Part shown: one piece after another, positions 22,025 through 34,169 of the stretch | Layout of the letters: each line of letters begins with the position of its first letter | How positions within the stretch are numbered: the first letter of the stretch is position 1 | NCBI GenBank assembly: GCA_026874595.1 | Contig: CM049322.1 | Location: 42,400,340-42,464,339, forward strand | Length of the DNA: 64,000 nt | Direction: 5' to 3' | From: Sipunculus nudus | Lineage: Eukaryota > Annelida > Sipuncula > Golfingiida > Sipunculidae | Position numbers and translations under genes: made by a program | Notes under the pieces: generated by a model | Told to the model about the DNA's origin: nothing | Databases searched by the model: none | The model's input: the letters and a program-made list of their open reading frames with translations, nothing else

Positions 22025-24030
22025 ATGATGTTTCCACTGCTGTTGTTTTCTATTGTGGGTTATGCCTGTATGTACCAGGCTACTTCAGTTAATCAAGGAC
22101 GGTTGAACCAGCAAAATACATTCAACGTTCATCAACTGATTATGAACTATATAATCGGTGATGTCAAGGGCAGTGTAGCCAAATCAACCGATAGTATGGA
22201 GACACGGCATCAGGTAGAGTCATCCGGCAACCAGATAAAGCACCGCATCCTTGAACAAGTAAATGCTCTCCAGGTGAACGGGAATCGAACAATTAGAGCA
22301 ATTGAAACCCTAGAGAGGGAAATGAAGAGTCTAGCGACACATCAACAAACCATACTCGAAGCAATCCATAACGTCACACCGCAAATCACAGATGCTGTCG
22401 CGGAAACTACGTTCAACACTTCCATTCAACAAGTGCAGAGTGACCTTGAACTTCTCATAATGTTAGTTCGTAATATGTCCAGGACTGTACATGAATACTT
22501 CCCTAAAGGTATTTTAAGCAACACATACTGTATTTTAGTTTTAAATTTCGACTGAAGTATTCACCAGGCACTTATTCCATGTAAAGTACTTAAAATTAGG
22601 GGTGGTTTTCTAGGAGTGCATTTGGTTCGCGTCCCCTCTCTATTGACCAAAAAATAAAGAGAAAGAAGCGCCTGGTTTTGCATCGTGCACCGTTTTCCTC
22701 CATTTTCTTCATCTTTAAGTAGTCACTAGTATTTTAGGTCCAGTTTCTACCTGTTTTAAATCATCACCTTTTTATCACAGTTCATACCTTGTTGTAAAGA
22801 CCATAAACCATAACATTTCTTCATTTTGTTGCTTCATATTATGCTTACACATATACATCTCTATGTACCTTGTTCAGAGGTCATTCCTTTGTTATAAATG
22901 TATTAAGCACAAACACCTACACTTATATGGTATTATGAAATATTATGTAACGTCTGCAAAGTCTGTGGGACACCTTGATGTAAAGCCGAGCTTAACTAAT
23001 GGCATTTTGTTGAAATGAACAGTCTTTACGGCTTCTTAAAGAGAATTAGTTTTTAACTGTCATATAAAACAGTAAAAATGATTGAACACCCTAAAATTAA
23101 TATAATGCCATGCTTGCATTATAGTTTAAAAGCGGTGTTGTACTAAAACCGGCAAGGTTTTTTTTTACCTCTCTTTCGTTGACATAGATTTTTTTTTTTA
23201 CATTATGATTAAATCATTGAAATATAAATTGAAGCTTCTCAAAAGTCGCAGGTGATTCACTTGACCATTAACTGTGTAAAGCCTGAACTGCATTTTCATA
23301 TAATAAATAATTATATTTGGTGACATTTATATAGGCAGTTTGGCTATTTTATAGCAACAATATACATGATTCGATGATGTAGGCTTTATATAACGCCAAC
23401 AACAAACATTTTGTTCCAGATTGCAATGAGGTATTCGAAAGAGCCGGCACCAAGACTGGGGTATACAACATTAAACCAGAGGGCGCCAGCGGGCCATCGA
23501 GGGTGAGATGCGAGATGGACGGCACTCCGTGGACAGTACTGATGAGGAGATTCAATGGGTCTGTAGATTTCAGCCGCACATGGGACGAATACAAGAAGGG
23601 CTTTGGGGATCCCGTATCTGAGTACTGGATTGGTAATGAACTCATGCATCATCTCACAACACAAAGTGCATATAAAGCTCGGTTTGATATGAAGCTATGG
23701 AGCACTGGTGAGGCATCATATTCAGAATTTACGCAGTTTTGGGTCGGAGACGAAGCGAATGGTTACAAACTGTCAATCGGTGGTGAGTCAGGTACCGCTG
23801 TGCGAGGGGGCATGGCGTATCATAACAGGATGAAGTTCTCCACTAAGGACAGAGACAACGAGGACGACAGCAGACACTGTGCTGTCCGGTATCCTGGTGG
23901 ATGGTGGTTTAAGGGTTGTTATCATGTCCATTTTACAGGACCGTATGACAACAACTGTGACGCCAGATGCAGCCGCTGGTACAGAGGAAAACCACTCAAA
24001 GAAATGAGCATTCGCGTGACGAAAATTTAA
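22025..24030 (+). CDS. Fibrinogen-related protein (coiled coil + fibrinogen C-terminal domain), FReD gene A, intact
   Basis: Secreted recognition lectin of the FREP/ficolin-like class, by family. Exon 1 is 22025-22508 (161 codons + 1 nt; donor AAAG|GTATTT). Exon 2 is 23420-24030 (611 nt; acceptor TTTTGTTCCAG). The join is phase 1, giving Asp162-Cys163 and a 364-aa product. Residues 1-20 are a signal peptide (MMFPLLLFSIVGYA). Residues 66-155 form a helical coiled-coil-like stalk with sequons at N87, N116, N131 and N150. Residues 163-364 are one complete fibrinogen C-terminal domain: Cys163/Cys192 and Cys315/Cys328 pairs, a KFSTKDRDNE Ca2+-site segment (Asp305, Asp307), GGWWFKGC, and an end MSIRVTKI. 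An extra CDARC pair (341, 345) near the C-terminus is shared by its relatives. ATG 22025 is chosen because it follows the TATA box by 48 bp and is conserved in the duplicate; the frame is also open upstream to a TTG at 22004. No lesion is seen, and no Ig domain is present, unlike snail FREPs. Confidence 0.88.
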
Positions 24031-24159
24031 GCTCAGATGCTCCCGTCATGTGACGTAGTAACCCAGAACGACTACCCGAATCCCTGGTGATGCTTAGATA
24101 CTTTACTTTCTAAACAATCAATAGGAAATATTGTATTATCATGGCGGTGTGTTGAGTGT
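24031..24159 (+). other. Conserved 3' flank of FReD genes
   Basis: GCTCAGATGCT...CATGTGACGTAGT...CGACTACCC...TGGTGATGCTTAGATACTTTACTT is shared with pseudogene B (29140-29260) and, more weakly, with the relic at 43.47-43.56 kb. It is probably the 3' UTR; no clean AATAAA was found. Confidence 0.5.
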
Positions 24160-24594
24160 TGCTTTTTACGATTTAACACCCTTACAAGTTTCACTTAAAT
24201 ACTGCAATTTTTGGGTCAATATGTGTAATGCATCACTACGTCTTTCTATGGAACGGTGATAGTACAATAGCTTTTCGTACGTGTTAAAACACGTCGTTCT
24301 GTCATTTTATTCTATTGTTTAACAGGAGAAGATGCGGGTATGTATGACATCTAAGAAAGTTATAGCGGTTAATACTAACCTTGGGCATCTTTACGATTGA
24401 TCACCTTTACCAGTTTCACTTAAATACTGCATTTTTGGGTCAATATGTGTAATGCAAATGCATCGCTACGTCTTTCTTTGGAACGGTGACAGTACAGTAG
24501 CTTTTCATACATGATTAAAAATACATCGCTTCTGTCATTTTATTATATTGTATAACAGGAGAAGATGCGGGTATGTATCACATCTAAGAAATTT
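24160..24594 (+). repeat. ~225-bp direct repeat in the FReD 3' flank, two units
   Basis: The units start near 24166 and 24391 (TTACGAT...). Both share AGTTTCACTTAAATACTGCA, GGGTCAATATGTGTAATGCA, GGAACGGTGA and AACAGGAGAAGATGCGGGTA. Related single units lie at 30180-30370 and, degenerate, at 44440-44560, in each case near a FReD sequence. Confidence 0.85.
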
Positions 24595-24916
24595 AAAATT
24601 GTATCACTTTGATAATTCACAAGCCAAGCATGACCACCGAGATAATAAAAAAATGTAAATATAAATACAATTCGCTAGATTACCTATCGGGAAGGATAAT
24701 ATATGCACACTCTTAAGACAGATATCATCTCATTAAACTATGTATTATATTCGAGGGATTAACTTCATTAATAATGGAATTTAAAATGTTTGTGTCATCA
24801 TGAATTTTTAGGGTGATTATCATGTCAGTAAGAAAATGGCAATGACACTTTTAAAGTCGTAATTTCAATTTTCGTCATCTGAGCGCGGCAGGAAAGGGTT
24901 TGCCTTAGTTTCCTTG

Positions 24917-24919
<3 letters not shown>

Positions 24920-24993
<74 letters not shown>

Positions 24994-25028
24994 TTATCGA
25001 AGAAGGAAGATTTATATTTAATGCAAAT

Positions 25029-25065
<37 letters not shown>

Positions 25066-25067
25066 AT

Positions 25068-25110
<43 letters not shown>
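24920..25110. repeat. (AT)n / (GA)n / (AT)n microsatellite block
   Basis: AT 24920-24970, GA 24971-24992, unique 36 bp, then AT with a few interruptions to about 25110. Confidence 0.92.
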
Positions 25111-25117
<7 letters not shown>

Positions 25118-25439
25118 CCACTCTATCGGGTGTATGATAACTTTGGAATCATGTCAAAATCCACTATGTAACTGTAGTCTATTTTAATACATCCGTCTAT
25201 ATCATCCCTCTGTTTACATCTACATTCACACTTTCACTTCATTAAGAAAAATAACTGAAACTAACCCTCCTGTGCACAAAAACACTCCCCTCACCAACTA
25301 GAAATATTTTTAGATAATATGTGCGAACAAGATAGAAACCCATACCGGATGAATAAAACGTTGCAAACAATGCGACATTAACCACCATTTATGTTCAGGC
25401 TTTCTTTTGTGCTTCCATCGCTGTTTTTGAGCCTCTTGC

Positions 25440-25600
25440 CTCCGATTCTGGTTACGCATAGGCTCTTTGACGTTAGGAGAGCATTTTTTTAGAAAAACAA
25501 CATAGCACTGGTTAAACCGCCATCCTCCTGAATATGCAGTAGCATAGTTTCCGCTAATCCACTTATCATTATTCTTAATTTTCATGATTTTTTTTGTGGC
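25440..25600 (-). pseudogene. FReD relic (C-terminal part)
   Basis: On the - strand the translation NNDKWISGNYATAYSGGWRFNQCYVVFL matches the DRDND...GHCA...GGWWFxxC block of the family, with the third Cys replaced by Tyr. About 60 bases further, GTCAAAGAGCCTATGCGTAA matches the KEM(S/R)xRVTR end with a frame break. The 5' two thirds of the domain are missing. The flank towards 25260 (CCTGTGCACAAAAA) resembles the 3' flanks of loci C and D. Confidence 0.72.
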
Positions 25601-25986
25601 CGGTATATCTTAACCCAACCATCTTGTTAGATAAATGAGAATGGATTAGATGAAAGGATTAAAAGGTAAAGGTCCTTGCTTTTAGCATATGAACAGGTAC
25701 CCTCTTCTCTGATATGCTGTTGCGGAAACTGTTTGTTACATGAGGTCAAGTTCATTTATTTGTAACTGCTAGCGGCGACGCTAATATGAACACGAGCCAT
25801 TGTTACCAATAAAATACACTCCTGATTGATTTATTACAATGTGTGTGTACATTTCCGCTCCGTGGCTATCTGTGACAGTATATTATATAGTTTTGTGACA
25901 GAAAATATAGTCGTTATCGGCATATGTAAAAAATGCCTTCCTCGTCAAAGCGATATAATTTTTTTGTTTATTGAGTAGACAAAAGG

Positions 25987-25987
<1 letters not shown>

Positions 25988-26050
<63 letters not shown>
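25988..26050. repeat. (AT)n microsatellite
   Basis: About 63 bases of pure AT. Confidence 0.93.
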
Positions 26051-26054
<4 letters not shown>

Positions 26055-26468
26055 TACACGCGTCTCCAGGTACGACCGTTTAATTATTATATCCTTAATC
26101 CTAGGAACTGTCACAGAGGATTTCATTAATTGCCGGGTATATATAACATTTTTCTCTAAAGATTTATGTATACTCTGTCAAAGAAAATACCCCGGTATGG
26201 ACTACCCAAATTTTGAATCAATTTCCCATCACCCTATTTGTGTAGAGTAAGTATATTTTTTATATGTGTACTGTACTGTACTGTAAACAAACAGCGACTA
26301 TGGCAGATTGAGGAATATAAACGTATTAATTATCCTAATGGACTATCATCATATGACTAACGAAGCAATAACTATTGTGCTGTTACATGATGTTTTTTTC
26401 TTATTTTCCATTTCACTTTGTAATATAAACAGAAGCCATTGGATTCAAATCTAAAAGGCCTTACATAT

Positions 26469-26472
<4 letters not shown>

Positions 26473-26508
<36 letters not shown>
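26473..26508. repeat. (GA)n microsatellite
   Basis: Eighteen GA dinucleotides just inside or at the left edge of the right copy of the segmental duplication. Confidence 0.92.
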
Positions 26509-26509
<1 letters not shown>

Positions 26510-27387
26510 CATAATAATCTTTGCGATTGAGTGGCTGTATCAGTTGTAATTACAGCTCGTCTATACTACGTCATCTGGTCAACGGATAATATTTAATTAA
26601 ATTCATTCGTGAAACATTTGTTTTAAACGGCTGATTTTCAATATTTTACACATTGTGTAACGGGGGGGGGGGGGGGGGGGGACTCGCTCCTTGTAAGTAA
26701 AGACGCATGCCATACAGTTAAAATTTTGCTTTTGAGCTCATTAAATTATCTAAACACTAACTCAACACTTATCCATGTAAAACAGAATCAACCATGGACG
26801 ATTATCAGTGAAGAAACATATCCAGTACCACATGTAACATTAGCTTGAAGGAGTATTTCGTAATAATATACAGACTAACATTGTCGAAATTAGAAAAAAA
26901 GGAACAAACTCGCAGCAACAAAAAAAAAAAAACACAGAAAAATAATACTACTTCTGCTTTGCAAATTCACATACTTCGTTAAATATTAATTAGAAAAAGA
27001 CGCTTTTAAACACATGCAGGTGTTTTTTTTTCTTCTGACCCACATGCCCATGTCACTTTATATAGTATACTTCTTTGGACTGCATCCTTTTAACTAACAA
27101 ATTAAACCAATTTATCCACGCAGAGGCACATCGGTTTCAGTTTCAATCCAGAATAACATAAATGTGTACTTGGTAAAAAGCCATATGTTTACAAAACATA
27201 ATCCTAGTTAGAAACATACTTTTAATGAATGACAAGTACCTATATCAATAATGTCTTGCATATTTATCTAACTTGATTCGAGTCAATAGGGGACAAGTGT
27301 AGGTCCATGCTTAAATAGACTGTTCTATTATTGGTGTTATTTATCATAGGACAGTTTTTCATCATCCCATTATTGTTAGTAATCCGT

Positions 27388-27395
27388 TATAAAAG
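27388..27395 (+). promoter_or_regulatory. TATA box of FReD pseudogene B
   Basis: TATAAAAGCAACCGAACAC, the same context as gene A, 48 bp before the last bases ahead of ATG 27443. The promoter looks intact although the coding sequence is dead. Confidence 0.5.
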
Positions 27396-27442
27396 CAACC
27401 GAACACGACATTCGAGATTGACTGTGTGACCAAGCTTGCAGC

Positions 27443-29139
27443 ATGATGTTTCCACTGCTGATGTTTTCTCTTGTGGGTTAAAGCTGTATATGCCATGCTA
27501 CTTCGGTTAATCAAGGACGGTTGAATCAGCAAAATACATTCAACGTTCATCAACTGCTTATGAACTACATCCTCGTGATGCCAAAGACAACGCAACCAAA
27601 TCAACCGAAAGTGTGGAGACACTGCTTCAGGGAGAGAGTCAGCCGGTAACCAAATAAAGTTAGCATACCGCATCCTTGAACAAGTAAATGCTCTCCAGTC
27701 AGAGCCATAAAAACCTAGAGAGAGAAGTGAAGAGTCTAGCGACACATCAACATAGCATACTCCAAGCAATCCATTACTTCACACCACAAATCACGGATGA
27801 CGTCACGAAAGCTACGTTCAACACTTCCATACAACAAGTGCAGAGCGACCTTGGACTTCTCATAATGTCAGTTCGTAATATGTCCAGGACTCTACATGAA
27901 TACTTACCTAAAAGTATTTTAAGCAACACATATTGTATTTTGTTTTACATTTCGACTGAAGTATTCACCAGGCACTAATTCCATGTACAGTTCTTATTAT
28001 CAGGGGTGGTTTTCTAGGGGTGTAGTTGGTTCGCGACCCCTCTCTACTGACCTAAAATTAAAGAGAAAGAAGCGCCTGGTTTTGCATCGTGCACCGTTTT
28101 CCTCCATTCTCTTCACCTTTAATTTGAATAATATAATTGTGTAATATTTTATACCCAGTGCGTTTTTAACTGTCATATTAAAACCGTTAAAATTAATTTA
28201 AGACCCTGAAATTAATATAATGTCATGCTTATATTACAGTTCATGACCCGTTTTGATGTACAACCGGCAAGGTTTTTCGACCTTTCTTTCGTAGACATAG
28301 ATTTTTTTTACAGTCTGACTAAAATACTTGAAATTTAAATTGAAGGTTCTCAGAAGTCGCAAGTAATTGACTCGACCATAAACTGTGTGAAGCCTGAACT
28401 GCAATTTCATTTAAGGAATAATGATGTCTGGTGACATTTTTATAGGCAGTTTGGCTATTTTGTAGCAACAATATACATGGTGAGTAGATCTGGTCTTTAT
28501 ATAACGCCAACAACAAAACATTTGTTCCAGATGGCAATAAGGTATTAAAAAGAGGCGGCACCAAGACTGGGGTGTACAACATTAACCAGAGGGGGCCAGC
28601 GGGCCATCGAGGGTGAGATGCGAGATGGACGGCTCTCCGTGGACAGTACTGATGAGGAGATTCAATGGGTCTGTAAATTTCAGCCGCACATGGGACGAAT
28701 ACAAGAATGGCTTTAGAAACCCCGAATCTGAGTACTGGACTGGAAATGAACTCATGCATCATCTCACAACACAGAGTTCATATAAGGCTCGGTTTGATAT
28801 GAAGCTATGGAGCACTGGTGAGGCATCATTTTTAGAATTCACACAGTTTCGGGTCGGGGACGAAGCGAATGGTTACAAACTGTCAATCGGTGGTGAGTCA
28901 GATACTGCTCTACGAGGGGGGATGGCGTATCATAACGGAATGAAGTTCTCCACTAAAGATAGAGACAATGACGAGGACAGGAGGCACTGTGCTGTCCGGT
29001 ATCTTGGTGGATGGTGGTACAAGGGTTGTAACTGGTTCATTTTACAGGACCTTATGACAACAACTGTGACGCCAGATGTAGCCGCTGGTACAGAGGAAAA
29101 CCACTCAAAGAAATGAGCATTCGCGTGACGAAAATTTAA
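27443..29139 (+). pseudogene. FReD pseudogene B (duplicate of gene A)
   Basis: Exon 1 is 27443-27913, 13 nt shorter than in A; exon 2 is 28531-29139, 609 nt against 611. Lesions: TAA at 27479-27481 inside the signal peptide; a one-base deletion near 27565-27575 and others near 27620-27665 in the stalk; the last exon 1 base changed from G to A at the donor; the first lectin Cys changed to Gly (TGC to GGC, 28533); a one-base deletion near 28584; and a one-base deletion near 29030. The central lectin part is still open over about 140 codons (28613-29030) with DRDNDED and GGWWYKGC retained. Several independent lesions exclude sequencing error as the sole cause. Confidence 0.9.
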
Positions 29140-29270
29140 GTTCAGATGCTACAGTCATGTGACGTAGTGACCGAGAACGACTACCCAAATCACTGGTGAT
29201 GCTTAGATACTTTACTTCCTAAATAATCAATAGGTTATTCTCATGGTGGGATGGTGAGTGTTGCTTAGGA

Positions 29271-30179
29271 TTTGGCCCCTCTCATTTTGTGTTGTTATTA
29301 TATATTTTAATGCAAAGTATTTTTATTATTACTCAGCACAGTTTGAACTTCAACACTATTCAATTTAGTAAACATTACATAATAATCTTTTTTACAACTT
29401 TAGTTCTTTTGTATGCACACGTATCTGGTCACGGATATTCTCATATCTGTTTCGTGTGTTGGCTTGTTTGCTTTATATCTGAAGTATGCATGGGTTTGCC
29501 TCCCTCTGGACGAATTAGCATTATTTCGGGCTATCGAGAGAAAAAACAAGCTAGTCCATTGTATAAAATGTCGTAACATAATACTCAGTTAAAATGCATA
29601 CATATATTTAAATTATATATATTTAAATTGAAAGTTATAAATAATGAATATATTTATATATTTTATTCGTATTAATGTATGCACGTTTTAATACTTAAAC
29701 TCAACATTTTCGAATGTTCCCTTTTTCCGGATATCTGGTAATCTATACATGAAATATTCGATTTCAAAAATAAAATATAAACAATATTTTATTTTTAACA
29801 AATTTCAAAAGGATTGTTAAATTGTGATCAACTCCTGTTGTGAAGTTCCCATATTATCAAAGAATTATAGCCTGACAGCCGTTGACATTTATGATGTTAT
29901 TTTTGGCTTGTATCTTTTACTGGTATTGTAATGCGTATTTTATATGAACAATCAGACCTAGAGTGGGGCATCTTTATATGCTAAGGTGATAAAGATAGCT
30001 TATGTTTGGGGCAAAGTGACGGGCAAATAAGAATATGTCGTGAAACCTAGCCGTAGTACATTACACTATGACTACCATAAAATTTTATTGGTCATTGTAT
30101 TCTTATAAATACCGACACTCCCTGGTGTTCGAGACCGTGTTATTAACTAGTTATTACAATAAAAATAAATATTGATGCT
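29271..30179. other. No gene recognised
   Basis: AT-rich spacer right of the duplication. One 95-codon open frame (29289-29576) is hydrophobic and has no family signal. Confidence 0.4.
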
Positions 30180-30370
30180 TTAAAGAAGGATAATAGAGTA
30201 ACCTTAGACATGTTTATGATTTATCACTTATACCAGTGTCACTTAATTACTGAAATCTAGGGTCAAAATATGTAATACATATGAATCAGTACGTCTTTCG
30301 TTTGAACGGTGACGGTACAACAGCTTTTCATGCTTGTTAAAATACATCTGTCCTTATATTCTGCTTTGAC
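30180..30370 (+). repeat. FReD 3'-flank repeat unit, third copy
   Basis: GTGTCACTTAATTACTGAAA, GGGTCAAAATATGTAATACA, GTACGTCTTTCGTTTGAACG and GCTTTTCATGCTTGTTAAAA correspond to the two tandem units at 24160-24594. Confidence 0.75.
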
Positions 30371-30394
30371 TTTTATATCCACTTGATTACAATT

Positions 30395-30678
30395 CGACAT
30401 AAAAATGGCCGAATCCCGGGTAGACCCCATTGTTTCAGACCCTAATGTCAAATCGAGCCATATTTTTTTTTTGGTTTGTTTGTAAGATCATGCAATGCAA
30501 TCATTCCCAACCTAATGGTCGGACTCAGGGTTTCCGAAAGGCGTTCTTATATTCCTTCAACGCAAGGTTGAAATCAACAGAACCCAGGAATCTTCTCATC
30601 AAAACAGTCCGCGGAGCACCGTTCATTTCGCACCTGACCATATATGGCATCTTGGCACCATCGGGTTTAATGTTATAA
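30395..30678 (-). pseudogene. FReD relic (N-terminal half)
   Basis: From 30676 leftwards the - strand reads VYNIKPDGAKMPYMVRCEMN, then GAPRTVLMRRFLGSVDF and EYKNAFRKP, and breaks at TGA. Further left, GGTTGGGAATGATTGCATTG matches the VGNDFMHYL segment, and TTTGACATTAGGGTC plus GGATTCGGCCATTTTT match the RFDMK...EFSHF segment. The first Cys exon start and the C-terminal third are absent. It lies tail to tail with pseudogene B. Confidence 0.8.
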
Positions 30679-30687
30679 ACCAGTCAG

Positions 30688-30765
30688 TACTACTTCTAGT
30701 ACTTTTACTACTGCTACTACTACGAATACTACTTCTACTACTACTACCAACACTTCTTCTTATAT
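30688..30765. repeat. (ACT)n-type trinucleotide repeat, imperfect
   Basis: Repeated ACT/TAC triplets with interruptions, directly after the FReD relic. Confidence 0.75.
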
Positions 30766-30859
30766 TAGTTATAAATATTATTATAACATCTATCTATCAC
30801 CTAAAAAATGTCATGGATTTCAAATAATCATCCGGAAATTTTGAGAATACCTTAAACAA

Positions 30860-30870
30860 TTATATATATA

Positions 30871-30934
<64 letters not shown>

Positions 30935-31161
30935 AGTTTTTGGACTTAAATTATTTTCACTGAGGATGATATATGAGCCTTTCTGAAACACTTCATCGGG
31001 AAGAATTATCTTTTAATAAAGGTATGCGGGTAATCGGACTTCATAACAAATTACCAGTCAGGGGTTATAGCTAGAGTTATTTTTATGGAGATAAATTATT
31101 TTTTTTATCAAATTATTTAATGTTGATAATTATGTATATATATATATATATATATGTATAA

Positions 31162-31214
<53 letters not shown>
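30860..31214. repeat. (AT)n microsatellites, three blocks
   Basis: AT runs at about 30860-30932, 31135-31154 and 31168-31214. Confidence 0.9.
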
Positions 31215-31217
<3 letters not shown>

Positions 31218-32520
31218 AGAATATGAAGACACATAAAATGTTCAAAACACCTAATAAATGTCCTGACGCAAACATCTTTAAATTATTCATACAGCTACTC
31301 AGATCTAGTACTCGGCAGAGACGTGGCCAAAATATTGACCAAGTAAAATGAAAAACCTCTTGATCAAAGTTTCATGTACTAAACACGCGCATGTTTCCCG
31401 TTTTACAGGTATCGCTTTTACGTATCAGTCTGAAGGTCTTCTCACTACTCAATGTGCCGAAGTTCAGCATCGTAAACATCAACGTTTCCTTTTTTGACGA
31501 AGTTTAATGAATTTCACAATATATGTATACCTGTCAAAAGCGGACAGTGTAGTGACTCAATCATTTTGTCGTTAACTATGAGGTGTCTTTATTAGGCATG
31601 TTGACCTTGGTTGATAACTGAGTGATTATAAATAAAGACAACGAACAGCTGCAAGAACGTGCTTATTGTATTATATCAGATTACATGTATATGTATAACA
31701 TATTCATGCACACTTCATGCATTCGATATTCATATACAAACTGTGATTATTTTTACTTATCTCAATAGTAACCAATATAAGGAGAAAAGTCTATGAAGAC
31801 ATCCGTAAAAAAAAATGTTCATATACTCGCGTACCTTCTATTTCGTTGATTCACTCAGTCGAATAGGCTTGATTTTCTTATATAGCATAAGCATAAGGAG
31901 TACGTGTGGTGCCACCTGGCGGCATTGCCTAAAACTCTCCCTGTTCCGCTGTCCAAATGCGATAATCTAAAAAAATAATGACAACGTTGATAATGCGAAG
32001 ATTGCAATGGCTACAAACATGGGAACATTCGTTTTTATAGGTGAGTGCAGCTTTAGCCTATACTTTCTTTGATGATGGTTGGTTCGTTTGATTTGCTTTA
32101 ATGTTGAAGGCACCCGAGATTAAACGAACCCCGAGGAGCTTGTGCACTGCGGCACGATACAAACAGCTACGGAGCGAGCAGATGTTTAATACTGAGCAGA
32201 TCAGTTTGAGATATACTGAGCCAAACCGATAAATTAATATTAAACAGCCTGCTTTAACAAAGTGGCTAATTTTACTGTTAGATATTCCGTGGTGAGATAA
32301 GGGACGCATTGGGAATCGGTTGCCGTTTAATCAATTTTATGACCACGCAGTCGAGCGAAAAATATACAGCTTCACAACGTGTGAATCGTCAACCGTGAAA
32401 TAAAGTGACACGATGTTAACCGTTTCATATTTGCTGTGTTTAACTTAGGAGCACATCACACCGTGACATGAGCATGGACACGCATTAAGGTAACAACTGG
32501 GGATTGCATAATCCTTTGTG
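31215..32520. other. No gene recognised
   Basis: Unique-looking spacer with short open frames only and no repeat or motif I could support. Confidence 0.4.
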
Positions 32521-32529
32521 TTCAAGGTC

Positions 32530-32795
32530 CGGGAACAGCAACAGTACGGGTGGTCATTGATGTTGCCCGGGGCGAGCGATCAGTGTCCGCCGGAGGTGGC
32601 GTATTGTGTCCGCATTTGTCAGGTTTATTTACTGTTAGAATGTTGGTTTGAGTTGAAATCTGCTGTCCGTTGTCCGCAGTAATGAGATGTCCGCCTTACA
32701 GAGTTTCCGCTTTTACATAACATATAGGGACTTAACTATCTTGTCCGTTATAGCCAGGTGTCCCCTAAGTGAGGTGTCCGTTAGACCTGTTTTCA

Positions 32796-32851
<56 letters not shown>

Positions 32852-33190
32852 GTCAATTATAGCATATAAATAAGTAGTAAAGAGAAATAAGAACAAAACC
32901 AGTAGCTTTTTATTGATCGATTTTGCTGAAGTATCCTCATGAAGGTACTTTATACAAAAACTTAAATGTTTTTATGTTAACACTGGTGTTGAGTCCATTT
33001 AAGCAAATCTTTCCTGTTGTTGTCGTTATCAAAATGTATGTGAAATATATATATGTGAAAAAAATTTATTTCAAATTTGCCTTATCCATATTCATATGAA
33101 TGATCTTAAAATATTTAAATAAAAATATGTTTTATCCGAATAAATTAAAACTTTTTTTTTCACAAGGTTTATTTTCATTTCTTTATTTCT
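32530..33190 (+). repeat. Dispersed repeat with TGTCCG words and internal (TA)n, copy 1
   Basis: Iterated TGTCCG(C/T) words end in GTCCGTTAGACCTG...CACTGTA, followed by (TA)n (32799-32846). Then come GTTAACACTGGTGT, TCGTTATCAAAA and a TTTTTCACAAGGT end. The same order of words recurs at 49540-50150. Probably a non-autonomous mobile element. Confidence 0.6.
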
Positions 33191-34112
33191 TAGGAAAGTA
33201 CAGTTGTCCTTTAAATGTACTATGCACTATCCAGTTATATTTTGGGAATGATGTGCCTGCATGGACTAGGAATCCTCCATATCCCAGGCCCCGGTAATGA
33301 ATGACCACCGGGTATTATTGCAGACTAGGAAGCCCTTTTATGTGTTCTTATGTAATGTCTTACATTTGTATCCAAATTGGGTGGTCTGGGTCAGCAAAGA
33401 TGTTTTGTTTTGAAACATGGTGTCTATAATTTATCAGTCATTGTACAGGTAATGGTTTTTATCAAAAAGAGTCCATATAGTGTTCACAGTCTTTGGATGT
33501 TCTTTCTCATAGGCACCACATCCCCCCCCCCCCCCCCTTTGTTTGCACTCTGACATGTCCTTTCACTGCCCACGCTTGTTCCTTCCTTTCATGCGTTTTG
33601 GCTATTTGCAGCAGTTTAAATCGTTTACACCTTGTTAGGCGAAGCTGACTTCATCAGGAGTAAGTGCATTCTTAATGTCACTCTTTCCATTAATTACGTA
33701 AGCAACCATGGTATTGATGACAATGATAACTCAAATATTATTTCCGATAATAAGCATGAATTATAATATAAAACCAATCCTTTACATGGTACGGCCTTAT
33801 CCCCTTACTCAAAAACATGAAAAATAAAGTTCTGTTGACCCTGTATAACGTTTGTTGCTATCAAACCCAATCAACAGAATGTTTACCCTACGTTTGCTTC
33901 AAGCGTTTCTGACCTTGTGCATATTGATGCTTTCTTTTGTGGCCCGTATACCGGTTTACGTCTGAGTGAATTCTGCAGTCTCATTGGCTAAGAAGAAAGT
34001 ATAACTTCGGGGTTTCCTAGGGGGCCATAAAACTATCTGGAAATGTTATGTTCATAATGAAGACACGGGCTAAACAGGCCTATGCTGCAAACATATTGTA
34101 TTAACCCACCTA

Positions 34113-34169
<57 letters not shown>

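Larger units (their letters stand above)
21100..24160 (+). repeat. Segmental duplication, left copy (contains FReD gene A)
   Basis: Homologous to 26515-29270 from about 500 bp before the poly-G tract, through promoter, both exons, intron and at least 120 bp of 3' flank. The promoter-to-promoter offset is 5,418 bp and the exon 2 offset is 5,110 bp, because the right copy has a shorter intron. Confidence 0.85.
26515..29270 (+). repeat. Segmental duplication, right copy (contains pseudogene B)
   Basis: Homologous to 21100-24160. A G20 run at 26662-26681 corresponds to the poly-G run at about 21298-21310 in the left copy. Similarity continues through the promoter and both exons to about 29270. 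Confidence 0.85.

Noticed and set aside
23349-23664. Antisense frames across the lectin exons (also 28319-28762, 46412-46834, 57756-58050)
   Set aside because: They mirror the FReD coding strand; the sense frames carry the domain.
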